This document shows positions 1 to 5,609 of a stretch of DNA of 10,131 nt, in pieces. The notes beneath the pieces were generated by a model that was not told the origin of the DNA, ran no database searches, and saw only the letters and a program-made list of their open reading frames with translations. Every line of letters begins with the position of its first letter. Within the stretch, counting starts at the first letter, position 1. The DNA comes from JALCSJ01 sp036788835. GTDB taxonomy: Bacteria > Bacillota > Negativicutes > Acidaminococcales > Acidaminococcaceae. Position numbers and translations under genes: made by a program. The stretch is from contig DAIQMR010000044.1 in the NCBI GenBank assembly GCA_036788835.1, positions 1 through 10,131 on the forward strand, in the 5' to 3' direction.

Positions 1-1
1 A

Positions 2-190
2 ACACTGGCTCTAAAAAACCGGACTGATGGCTCAACTTATCCCGGAATACTCAATAAGCCTCCTGATATTTATGCTATATCAGGTCCAGGTTTTCGTCCG
101 CACCCCCAAGTGTGCACTTTACTTGACTGCTTACAAGTTTTGGCGGGAATCGAATCTTGGCGGAATTTGAGTACGATTTGGGGACAATGA
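2..190 (+). CDS. possible 3' end of an unidentified gene entering from the left
   Basis: One forward frame is open from the window edge to a TGA at 188-190, giving 62 codons with a plausible mixed composition (for example RTDGSTYPG, then a Pro-rich stretch with PPDIYA and GPGFRPHPQ, ending NLSTIWGQ). No start can be seen because the gene would begin to the left of the window. I do not recognise the family. Sixty-two codons without a stop can occur by chance, and the hairpin at 62-84 lies inside it, so this may be non-coding. The same frame continues after the stop with several further stops and then another open stretch at 317-421, which would fit a decaying gene. Treat as tentative. Confidence 0.28.
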   Translation, partial: TLALKNRTDGSTYPGILNKPPDIYAISGPGFRPHPQVCTLLDCLQVLAGIESWRNLSTIWGQ

Positions 191-607
191 TGACATTACA
201 TTTTGGATTAGGATAGTGGCTCTCATTTACCAGTGATACAGGAAGGATAATCCGGTAAATAAGGCCAACGTTATGGTTATAAGGACATCGTACGGAAAAG
301 GAAATGAATATTTTAAGTGCTAGTAGGTGTGGACGAAAAAGTGAGGCACTCTGCTCATCAATTTTGTGCCAGGCATTGTCACGACAATGAGAGGTATGTT
401 GAATTTGAATTGAACGAATAATTTTCAGAATAAACGATTAATTGGTAGGAAGACAATGCTCGTAAGAAGTTTTATCTGGATGTATAAAAAAATGAATAAA
501 CGAACAAGAGTTTGCAAAAACACTAAATAACCGGAAAGGTGTGCTTTAAAAGTTCGGAAAGACTGCACTTTTTGAGTGGAATATTCACAATGCAAATGAC
601 TAGAGGG
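191..607. other. gene-poor, probably decayed stretch
   Basis: I find no intact gene here. In the frame of the partial gene ending at 190, stops recur until a 34-codon open piece at 317-421 that could start with GTG. Its peptide is rich in His and Cys (it includes FCARHCHDNERYVEF) and reads like real protein, but I cannot name it. A 7-bp inverted repeat (ATTTACC at 225-231, GGTAAAT at 254-260) and a near-perfect palindrome at 374-389 are present. The sequence turns AT-rich after about 400, matching the truncated ATPase gene that follows. The best reading is remnant DNA between two gene fragments. Confidence 0.4.
374..389. repeat. 16-bp palindrome
   Basis: CATTGTC and GACAATG are exact inverted copies separated by AC. 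The arms are long enough to be a protein-binding site, but they lie inside the decayed 34-codon reading frame and no promoter is recognisable next to them. No U-tract follows, so it is not a terminator. Confidence 0.4.
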
Positions 608-613
608 ATGAAA

Positions 614-922
614 ATGAAAATAACAAAACTAAAAATCAAAAATTTTAGGGGAATAAAAGAAAGTAAAATTTCTTTTTCGACTGATGCACATTTAGTTTGT
701 TTGATTGGTGCTGGTGATAGCACCAAAACAACAATATTAAATGCCATAGAGTGGTTGTTATGGTCAAATTGGAGTCTAGTAGCCACAGACAATGACTTTT
801 ATAATTGTGATGTTACTAAAGCCATCGTGATTGAAGGAACTTTGACTGAAATACCAGATAAATTAAAAAGTGAAGATAAATTTGGACTATTTCTTAGAAA
901 TGATTCGTTTGTAAAAGGATAA
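614..922 (+). pseudogene. truncated N-terminus of an OLD/RecF-like AAA ATPase
   Basis: The 102 residues begin with the hallmark start of RecF/SMC/OLD-type ATPases: MKITKLKIKNFRGI, then an ATP-binding loop at residues 31-40 (IGAGDSTKTT). In a canonical Walker A (GxxxxGK[ST]) residue 37 would be Gly; here it is Thr. I believe a DSTK-type loop occurs in some OLD-like ATPases, so this need not be damage. The region up to KFGLFLR still fits the family, then the frame ends at 920-922. Family members run to several hundred residues and need a distal Walker B/signature region, often with a TOPRIM nuclease domain, so this copy cannot be functional as an ATPase. The start at 614 is chosen because AGAGGG at 602-607 sits 6 bases upstream; ATG 608 would abut that site. 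The piece is clearly more AT-rich than the genes from 1137 on, which suggests it was acquired. Such proteins are frequent in phage-defence systems, but no partner gene is here. Confidence 0.72.
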
Positions 923-983
923 ATCTTGGGTCTGTACATCGCTGCAGGTATAAGCATTGTCAGATAATCTTCCGTCTGCTAAA

Positions 984-1082
984 ATGATGGAACAGGCCAA
1001 AAAGGTCAAGGCAGTTGGCGGCAAGTACTGCTTCTGCCCGGCTTGCACAGCAGGAAAGGCAATCTTGGATATGATGGAGTAA
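984..1082 (+). pseudogene. Cys-rich C-terminal remnant of an unidentified gene
   Basis: A 32-residue open piece ends at TAA 1080-1082 and contains KAVGGKYCFCPACTAG, with three Cys spaced C-x-C-x2-C and suited to metal or Fe-S binding. The frame is open further upstream to about 951 (SDNLPSAK precedes the Met), with a stop at about 948-950. No ribosome site precedes ATG 984. A different frame just before (LGLYIAAGI at about 929-955) could be the same protein before a frameshift. The base composition matches the chromosomal genes downstream rather than the AT-rich ATPase fragment, so the junction between the two lies at about 915-935. The terminator-like hairpin that follows fits the true end of a former gene. 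Function unknown. Confidence 0.4.
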
Positions 1083-1093
1083 AACGTTTTTAC

Positions 1094-1121
1094 GGTTGCA
1101 GTGCTGGCACTGTGACCTTTT
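1094..1121 (+). terminator. weak intrinsic terminator after the Cys-rich remnant
   Basis: The arms GGTTGCAGTG and CACTGTGACC flank a CTGG loop and pair except for two internal mismatches, followed by TTTT. It lies 11 bases after the stop at 1082 and just before the ribosome site of the VanZ-like gene. The short T-run makes it weak, and some read-through into the VanZ-like gene is likely, since I see no good separate promoter for that gene. Confidence 0.45.
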
Positions 1122-1136
1122 GGAAGGCTGCTTATC

Positions 1137-1574
1137 ATGAACAAAAAAACTACATGGTCAATTATTACAATTGCATATGTGCTGTGTATATGGTGGCTGT
1201 CTTCCAGAGATGCATCAGAATCTGGACGGGAGAGCTGGCTTGTGGCCCAATATCTTCAGCAGGCTATGGTTTCCCTGAACTACTACATTAGTAATAGTGA
1301 GGCGGATCACATCGTCCGCAAGATAGCTCATTTTACAGAATATTTTATTTTAGCAGGCTTGGCAGTGCACTTGTCCTATCTGTATGCCTGCCGGTGGAAA
1401 AACATTCTGGGTTACATTCTTTTTGGTTTGCTCCTGGTGCCGGTAATTGACGAATTTATTCAGCTGTTTTCAGCAGGACGGGCCGGTATGGTTCAAGATA
1501 TTTTATTGGATTTTTTCGGGGCAGTTACGGGCCTGGTTGTGACAAAACTGTTACATAGGATGACGGATAGGTGA
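1137..1574 (+). CDS. VanZ-like family membrane protein
   Basis: This is a small integral membrane protein of 145 residues. Hydrophobic segments lie at about 8-22, 67-84, 88-104 and 122-138, the usual four-helix layout. VanZ-like signatures are clear: SS-x-D near the end of helix 1 (22-25), VRKIAHFTEY at 60-69, IDEFIQLFSAGR at 104-115 and D-x3-D-x2-G at 121-128. VanZ itself gives low-level teicoplanin resistance, but the biochemical role of the wide family is not settled, and most chromosomal members are not known to affect antibiotics. The start is supported by GGAAGG at 1122-1127, 9 bases upstream. It seems to be a stand-alone gene, with no van genes nearby. Identification as VanZ-like is firm; any resistance role is not supported. 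Confidence 0.88.
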   Translation: MNKKTTWSIITIAYVLCIWWLSSRDASESGRESWLVAQYLQQAMVSLNYYISNSEADHIVRKIAHFTEYFILAGLAVHLSYLYACRWKNILGYILFGLLLVPVIDEFIQLFSAGRAGMVQDILLDFFGAVTGLVVTKLLHRMTDR

Positions 1575-1609
1575 GGACCGTTTTAATGGTAAAAGTGTAG
1601 GGAATATTG

Positions 1610-1639
1610 TTGACGCATCCTGCCATCGTCGGTTAAAAT
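1610..1639 (+). promoter_or_regulatory. distal promoter candidate upstream of the luxR-type gene
   Basis: TTGACG (1610-1615) and TAAAAT (1634-1639) are 18 bases apart. The -10 overlaps a near-palindrome TAAAATAATTTTA (1634-1646), and the pair CCTGCC (1619-1624) / GGCAGG (1661-1666) could form a hairpin around it. If used, the transcript would have a leader of about 130 bases. It is weaker than the proximal promoter. Confidence 0.3.
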
Positions 1640-1698
1640 AATTTTAGGGGAAATAAAGAAGGCAGGAAAAGCATTATGATAAGTGGCTCAAAAATTCA

Positions 1699-1727
1699 TT
1701 GACGTTTACAAGGCTTATACTTATAGT
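1699..1727 (+). promoter_or_regulatory. proximal sigma-A-type promoter of the luxR-type gene
   Basis: TTGACG (1699-1704) and TATAGT (1722-1727) are separated by the optimal 17 bases, placing the transcript start near 1734. The spacer and -10 lie in a run of TTATA-like repeats. A second TATAAT at 1741-1746 could act as an alternative -10 but has no good -35. Confidence 0.6.
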
Positions 1728-1744
1728 TATACTTTCGTGTTATA

Positions 1745-1754
1745 ATAGTACTAT
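1745..1754. promoter_or_regulatory. palindrome between promoter and luxR-type start
   Basis: ATAGTACTAT is a perfect 10-bp palindrome about 10-20 bases downstream of the predicted transcript start, a position where a bound protein would block transcription. Its centre, GTAC, also lies near the centre of the larger dyad at 2720-2746. Autorepression by the LuxR-type product is an inference only; AT-rich palindromes of this size arise easily by chance. Confidence 0.3.
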
Positions 1755-1778
1755 AATATTAACAAGTGGAGTATAATT

Positions 1779-2519
1779 ATGCTTACTAATTCTGAATGGC
1801 GTAATATAAACGATGTGGTTTTGTTGATTCACGGAAATACGGATTCCAGAACTATGCGGGAGTACTTTTTGCAGGCAGTGGGCACCCTGATTCCCTACGA
1901 CAAAGCCTGCTTTTATTTGTTCACAGTGAACAAAGACGACACTCTGGCTATTAGCGATCCTGTGACCATAGGTATTTCCAAAGAATCCATGTATAACTAT
2001 GCCAAATTAATCAATACGGACATTGTGGGTAGTAGGGTAATGAAACTCCATAGGACTAAAGCCTATCGCAGCAGTGATTTGCTGCCAAAGATAGAAGTGA
2101 ATAAAGTAGGCTTTTTGCGGGAAAATAATATTGCCTGGTACAGCGGCATTGTATTGGCAGTGGCTCAGCATGTATTGGGAGAAGTGGTCTTTTATCGTAG
2201 CAAAGGCAAGCCGGACTTTTCCGATCAGGAGTTGATTTACTTAGATATTATTAAAGAGCATTTGTTGCTGCGACTTCAGCGTATATCTGACAACCCGACC
2301 TTGAATGTTCCGGTGTCATTGATTTCTCTTGGTCTGACTAGGAGAGAATGTGATATTGCGGGACTTGTGCGTAAGCAGTACACCACTAAAGAAATCAGTA
2401 CTAAGCTGATGATCAGCCAGTATACGACTAAAAAACATTTAAACCATATTTTTCATAAATTAAACGTTAAAAATCGTTACCAATTGGCTAACCTGCTCCA
2501 GCAAATCAAGGACAAATAG
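1779..2519 (+). CDS. LuxR-type transcriptional regulator with a C-terminal HTH
   Basis: A cytoplasmic DNA-binding regulator of 246 residues. Residues about 184-243 form a LuxR/NarL-type helix-turn-helix (GLTRRECDIAGLV, then TTKEISTKLMIS, recognition helix about 213-228, ending KNRYQLANLL). The first 170 residues have no receiver Asp pattern and look like a GAF/PAS-like sensory fold (for example IPYDKACFYLFTV and SGIVLAVAQHVLGEVVFY), so a small ligand or redox signal is more likely than phosphorylation. GTGGAG at 1766-1771, 7 bases upstream, supports the start. It has its own promoter and a strong terminator, and lies directly upstream of the PLP-lyase/BrnQ operon, the most obvious target. The ligand and whether it activates or represses cannot be read from the sequence. 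Confidence 0.85.
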   Translation: MLTNSEWRNINDVVLLIHGNTDSRTMREYFLQAVGTLIPYDKACFYLFTVNKDDTLAISDPVTIGISKESMYNYAKLINTDIVGSRVMKLHRTKAYRSSDLLPKIEVNKVGFLRENNIAWYSGIVLAVAQHVLGEVVFYRSKGKPDFSDQELIYLDIIKEHLLLRLQRISDNPTLNVPVSLISLGLTRRECDIAGLVRKQYTTKEISTKLMISQYTTKKHLNHIFHKLNVKNRYQLANLLQQIKDK

Positions 2520-2558
2520 GATGGAAGCAATACTGGATAGCAGGTTGGAAGCACACAC

Positions 2559-2615
2559 AAACAGGACTGTAATCACAATGACTAATTTGTCATTTGATTA
2601 CAGTCCTGTTTTTTT
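2559..2615 (+). terminator. strong nested intrinsic terminator after the luxR-type gene
   Basis: AAACAGGACTGTAATCA (from 2559) pairs perfectly with TGATTACAGTCCTGTTT. Inside it AATGAC pairs with GTCATT around a TAATTT loop, and the outer arm runs into a tract of seven T. The total stem exceeds 20 bp. It should fully separate the regulator from the operon downstream. On the minus strand it also ends in a short T-run, so it may work both ways. Confidence 0.92.
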
Positions 2616-2675
2616 GTAATTTCACATTTAATCGCTTTTCCCGTTTTCACATATATCAGAAAATTCTTACGAAGC

Positions 2676-2695
2676 AGTATAAAAGTAGTATAAAA
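2676..2695 (+). repeat. tandem AGTATAAAA repeat, period 11
   Basis: AGTATAAAA occurs at 2676-2684 and again at 2687-2695, one helical turn apart. Each contains a TATAAA that could serve as a -10, with a weak -35 such as CTTACG at 2666-2671 for the second. It may be an alternative distal promoter of the lyase operon or a binding site with repeats on one face of the helix. Confidence 0.35.
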
Positions 2696-2719
2696 ATGCT
2701 ATGAAAACAGCAGGCAAAA

Positions 2720-2746
2720 CGATGTATATGGTACTAATATGCATCG
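2720..2746. promoter_or_regulatory. 27-bp dyad, candidate operator of the lyase/brnQ operon
   Basis: The half-sites CGATGTATAT (2720-2729) and ATATGCATCG (2737-2746) are inverted copies over 10 bp with a single T-G mismatch and a 7-base centre. No T-tract follows, so it is not a terminator. Its centre (2733) lies about 58 bases before the predicted transcript start of the proximal promoter, a position typical for activators that contact RNA polymerase from upstream. The adjacent LuxR-type regulator is the natural candidate protein, by inference from position. Confidence 0.5.
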
Positions 2747-2755
2747 GTAGGGTAA

Positions 2756-2784
2756 TTCTTTTTCTGCGTAAATTTGCTTATACT
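2756..2784 (+). promoter_or_regulatory. weak proximal promoter candidate of the lyase/brnQ operon
   Basis: TATACT (2779-2784) is a fair -10, but 17 bases upstream only TTCTTT (2756-2761) is found in place of a -35. A missing -35 is common in activator-dependent promoters and suits the dyad just upstream. The string GCTTATACTT around this -10 (2776-2785) also occurs in the luxR-type promoter (1713-1722). Confidence 0.4.
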
Positions 2785-2824
2785 TGAGATAAGAAAAGGC
2801 AAAATTTGAAAGGAGATTGTTAAT

Positions 2825-4039
2825 ATGCCTAAGAAAAGCAAGACAGTAGAAAGAGGAGCAGCAACAACTTATGTACACACAGGTACAGGAGAAATGTGCT
2901 ATGAACTGAACAAAGCATTAACCGTGCCGGAAACATTTCCAATTTATTTGTCCTCTGCTTATATTTTTGATTCCATTCATCCTATTGATCAGATTTGTGA
3001 CGAAGGAGCACCAGGTTATGCTTACTTCCGCCTGGGCAATCCCAATGCTGATGCTACCGGTCGTATTTTGGCCGCAGGAGACGGTGCCGAAAAAGGTCTG
3101 ATTTTTGCTTCCGGCATGTCTGCCATTACTACATCACTTTTGGCAGTTTTAAAACCCGGTGACCATGTTCTGGCTTCGCCCGTACTTTATGGTGAAACCT
3201 TCTATTTCCTGAAATATGAATTGCAGCGTTGGGGTGTAGAAACTACATTTATTGATTTTGATAAACAAAAAGCGGAAGATTACATTAAACCCAATACCAA
3301 ATTGATTTATGGTGAAACTATTGCGAATCCGCTAATGTCTGTACCAGATATGAAGTATCTTGCGGACGTTGCCCATGCACATAAGGCTTTGTTCTTTATC
3401 GACAATACCTTTGCTACTTCCATCGTAGCGAAACCTATAAAATTTGGCGCAGATTTGGTTATCTACAGTGCCACCAAATATTTAGGCGGCCATGATGATA
3501 TTGTAGGCGGTGCCGTTGTAGGTTCTGCTAAATTAATCAAGAAAATCAATTTCTTCTTAGGTCTCTACGGTGGAAACCTTGGGGCTACAGAGAGCTGGCT
3601 TTTAGCACGCAGCTTGCGCACGTTATCCTTACGTGTTAAGAAAATGTCCGAGAACGGCTTAGCCTTAGCCAAGTTCTTTGAAGCACATCCGAAAGTCGAA
3701 AAAGTTTACTATCCCGGTTTGAAGGCCTCTCCCAGCAAGAAATTGGCAGACAAGCAATTCGAAGGCAATGGTTACGGCGGTATGCTCAGCGTTAATTTTA
3801 AGGGTGGACAAAAAGAAATAGATAAATTAATCAAGAACCTGCACATTGTTCACTTTGTACCGACTTTGGCTGGAACCGCAACCACCTTGACATATCCACC
3901 CAGAGCTTCCCATCGTGATTTGACTGCTGACGAGTTGGCAGCTATCGGCATTACCTACGGACAAATCAGATTGTCCTCAGGGTTGGAAGATATTGATGAT
4001 TTGCTCAACGATTTCGATCAAGCGTTAGCTAAATTATAA
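2825..4039 (+). CDS. Cys/Met-metabolism PLP enzyme, methionine gamma-lyase / cystathionine gamma-synthase family
   Basis: A cytosolic PLP-dependent enzyme of 404 residues, the usual family length. Visible landmarks are YFRLGNPN at 67-74 (Tyr and Arg that reach the PLP phosphate of the neighbouring subunit), SGMSA at 96-100, LYG with ring-stacking Tyr122, IDNTFAT with Asp193 binding the pyridine nitrogen, SATK with Schiff-base Lys218, and IRLSSGLED with substrate-carboxylate Arg382. The family covers methionine gamma-lyase, cystathionine lyases/synthases and O-acylhomoserine sulfhydrylases. In methionine gamma-lyases the Tyr-Gly pair is followed by a Cys (Cys116 in the Pseudomonas enzyme); here it is Glu124, so the exact substrate is uncertain. 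AAGGAG at 2810-2815 supports the start. It shares an operon with a BrnQ-type amino acid carrier, which favours breakdown of an imported amino acid over synthesis. Family certain; reaction a guess. Confidence 0.88.
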   Translation: MPKKSKTVERGAATTYVHTGTGEMCYELNKALTVPETFPIYLSSAYIFDSIHPIDQICDEGAPGYAYFRLGNPNADATGRILAAGDGAEKGLIFASGMSAITTSLLAVLKPGDHVLASPVLYGETFYFLKYELQRWGVETTFIDFDKQKAEDYIKPNTKLIYGETIANPLMSVPDMKYLADVAHAHKALFFIDNTFATSIVAKPIKFGADLVIYSATKYLGGHDDIVGGAVVGSAKLIKKINFFLGLYGGNLGATESWLLARSLRTLSLRVKKMSENGLALAKFFEAHPKVEKVYYPGLKASPSKKLADKQFEGNGYGGMLSVNFKGGQKEIDKLIKNLHIVHFVPTLAGTATTLTYPPRASHRDLTADELAAIGITYGQIRLSSGLEDIDDLLNDFDQALAKL

Positions 4040-4048
4040 TTTGCGGAC

Positions 4049-4054
4049 AGGAGG
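4049..4054 (+). promoter_or_regulatory. ribosome site that fixes the brnQ-type start
   Basis: A perfect AGGAGG lies 7 bases before ATG 4062. An in-frame ATG at 4041 would give seven extra residues but would lie upstream of this site and has no ribosome site of its own, so 4062 is the start. Confidence 0.85.
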
Positions 4055-4061
4055 AATTATC

Positions 4062-5378
4062 ATGCTTGGTGATGCACCATCCGGGGGAAAGAAAATTAAA
4101 TGTATTGATATTTTGGTTTTAGGTTTTGCTTTTTTTGCTACATATTTTGGGGCGGGAAATTTAATATTTCCACCTCAACTTGGCTTAAATAGCGGTAGTG
4201 CGTATTTAGCCGGTATGACCGGTCTGACTTTATCAGGAATTTTTCTGCCGATTTTTACTTTAATTGTTATCGGTTTAAACGGTGATGTTCATGCAATTAT
4301 GGATCATGTGGGTAAATCTGCGTACAACGTCCTGCTTTTTGCCCTGATGATTGTGTGTACTTTCGTATCCATACCTCGTACTTGCGCAACGGCTATTGAA
4401 CTGGGCGTGAGAGGCAATATCCCAGGCGCACCATTTATTCCCTTGGTTATTGTCTATTTTGTAATTGTGTATTATATGGCTTCGGATAAAAATAATGTTA
4501 TGGATAAAATGGGAAAATATTTAACCCCTCTTCTGGCCATTATTTTGGTAGTGATTGCCATTATGGGCATAGCCAATCCACTTGGTACACCTATTGCCCC
4601 GGCGGTGCCTAATCCTTTCACCAATGCTTTTCTGGGTGGATATAATACAGGCGATGTCCTGGTCAGCTTTATTATGGCAGCAGTTTTTATCAATTCAATT
4701 AACGGCAAAGGCTATATGGAAAAAGGTGAACGTAACAAGGCGTTAATTTATTGTGGTATTGTAGCTTTCATTTTGTTGTTAATTATTTACGGCAGCTTGC
4801 TGTATATGGGTGCCTGTGTCAGCGGTGACTACCCCCAGAACATTGGTCGTGCTGAGCTGTTGGTCGCTATTATTCAACGGGTTGGCGGTGCAGTAATGAT
4901 GCCTATGGGCATTGCCGTGGTCTTGGCCTGCGTGACTACCGCCATTGGTCAGGTAGCAGCTGTGGCAGATTTCTTTAACTCAGCCACAAATGGGAAATTG
5001 AGCTATAGGAATGTGGCTATTGTGTGCTCAATTTGCTCAGCGTTGACAGCCCTTCTTGGTGTGGATGGTATCGTTACATATGTCGGATGGATATTCGGCG
5101 TGTGCTATCCTCCCTGCCTGGCTTTATTGGTTTTGGGGTGCTTATCCAAAGTTGTTCCCAATGAGGGAGCATATAAGGGTTCTGTCTATCTGGTTACTTT
5201 GTACGCTTTCTTTGAATCCTTTCCTTTACTCAGCGGTTTAGGCTTTGCTAAAACCATTGTTAAGGCAATGCCGTTGTCCGCTTGGGGTTTCGGTTGGATA
5301 CTGCCTTTCATAGTAGGATTTGTGGCCGGTGCCATTCTCTGGAAAACCAGTGGCAACGCAGTAAAAGCAGTAGAATAA
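4062..5378 (+). CDS. brnQ: BrnQ-type branched-chain amino acid transporter (LIVCS family)
   Basis: A polytopic inner-membrane carrier of 438 residues with about twelve hydrophobic segments, the normal size for the LIVCS family. The family signature FGAGNLIFPPQLG is at 29-41 in the first helix region. Known members import leucine, isoleucine and valine with Na+ or H+. Here the gene follows the PLP-lyase gene after only 22 bases with no terminator between, so the two are co-transcribed. Because methionine and related amino acids resemble the usual substrates, this copy may feed the lyase; that is inference from the operon. A terminator at 5452-5494 closes the unit. Confidence 0.9.
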   Translation: MLGDAPSGGKKIKCIDILVLGFAFFATYFGAGNLIFPPQLGLNSGSAYLAGMTGLTLSGIFLPIFTLIVIGLNGDVHAIMDHVGKSAYNVLLFALMIVCTFVSIPRTCATAIELGVRGNIPGAPFIPLVIVYFVIVYYMASDKNNVMDKMGKYLTPLLAIILVVIAIMGIANPLGTPIAPAVPNPFTNAFLGGYNTGDVLVSFIMAAVFINSINGKGYMEKGERNKALIYCGIVAFILLLIIYGSLLYMGACVSGDYPQNIGRAELLVAIIQRVGGAVMMPMGIAVVLACVTTAIGQVAAVADFFNSATNGKLSYRNVAIVCSICSALTALLGVDGIVTYVGWIFGVCYPPCLALLVLGCLSKVVPNEGAYKGSVYLVTLYAFFESFPLLSGLGFAKTIVKAMPLSAWGFGWILPFIVGFVAGAILWKTSGNAVKAVE

Positions 5379-5451
5379 TATACTCCTGCCACTATATGAT
5401 TTGAAGTGGGGCTTCTCGGGCAGGCAGCCTATTGGATGCATTAAGCGAACT

Positions 5452-5494
5452 AAGATGATATAAAAGTGATAATCACTTTTGTATCATCTTTTTT
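5452..5494 (+). terminator. intrinsic terminator of the lyase/brnQ operon
   Basis: AAGATGATA pairs with TATCATCTT, and inside, after one T-G mismatch, AAAAGTGA pairs with TCACTTTT around a TAA loop; a run of six T ends the element. The stem is about 17 bp. The preceding 70 bases after the stop hold only a weak CCACT/AGTGG hairpin. Confidence 0.9.
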
Positions 5495-5509
5495 ACTGCC
5501 CAGCTGTTA

Positions 5510-5538
5510 TTACCAACCCATAGTAAATATGGTATAAT
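5510..5538 (+). promoter_or_regulatory. sigma-A promoter of the hybrid kinase gene
   Basis: TTACCA (5510-5515) and a perfect TATAAT (5533-5538) have the optimal 17-base spacing. The transcript would start near 5545, giving a leader of about 65 bases with no obvious riboswitch. Confidence 0.75.
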
Positions 5539-5609
5539 ACACTTATCGTAAGTTATTTAATTGTCTGAATAGGAAGCATCTATCGTTTAAGAAAAGAGAC
5601 ACTATTGAG

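Noticed and set aside
62..84. CCTGATAT/ATATCAGG hairpin as a terminator
   Set aside because: Only GTTTTC follows at a distance of several bases, and it may lie inside a coding frame.
532..570. Imperfect direct repeat CGGAAAG...GC-CTTT-like at 532 and 555
   Set aside because: Only seven bases match exactly; no target duplication or iteron array is visible.
887..1144. 85-codon minus-strand frame
   Set aside because: It crosses the junction between two unrelated fragments, has no ribosome site and no recognisable motif; the plus-strand Cys-rich tail is the better reading.
1137..1574. Glycopeptide resistance cluster
   Set aside because: Only a lone VanZ-like gene is present; no vanA/H/X/R/S genes are near, and the family is widespread without a resistance role.
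1676..1702. Eight-codon leader peptide (MISGSKIH) upstream of the luxR-type gene
   Set aside because: It would need the weaker distal promoter, shows no attenuator and no repeated regulatory codons; short frames like this are expected by chance.
4041..4061. Longer start for the BrnQ-type protein
   Set aside because: The AGGAGG at 4049-4054 would lie inside the coding region; ATG 4062 has ideal spacing.
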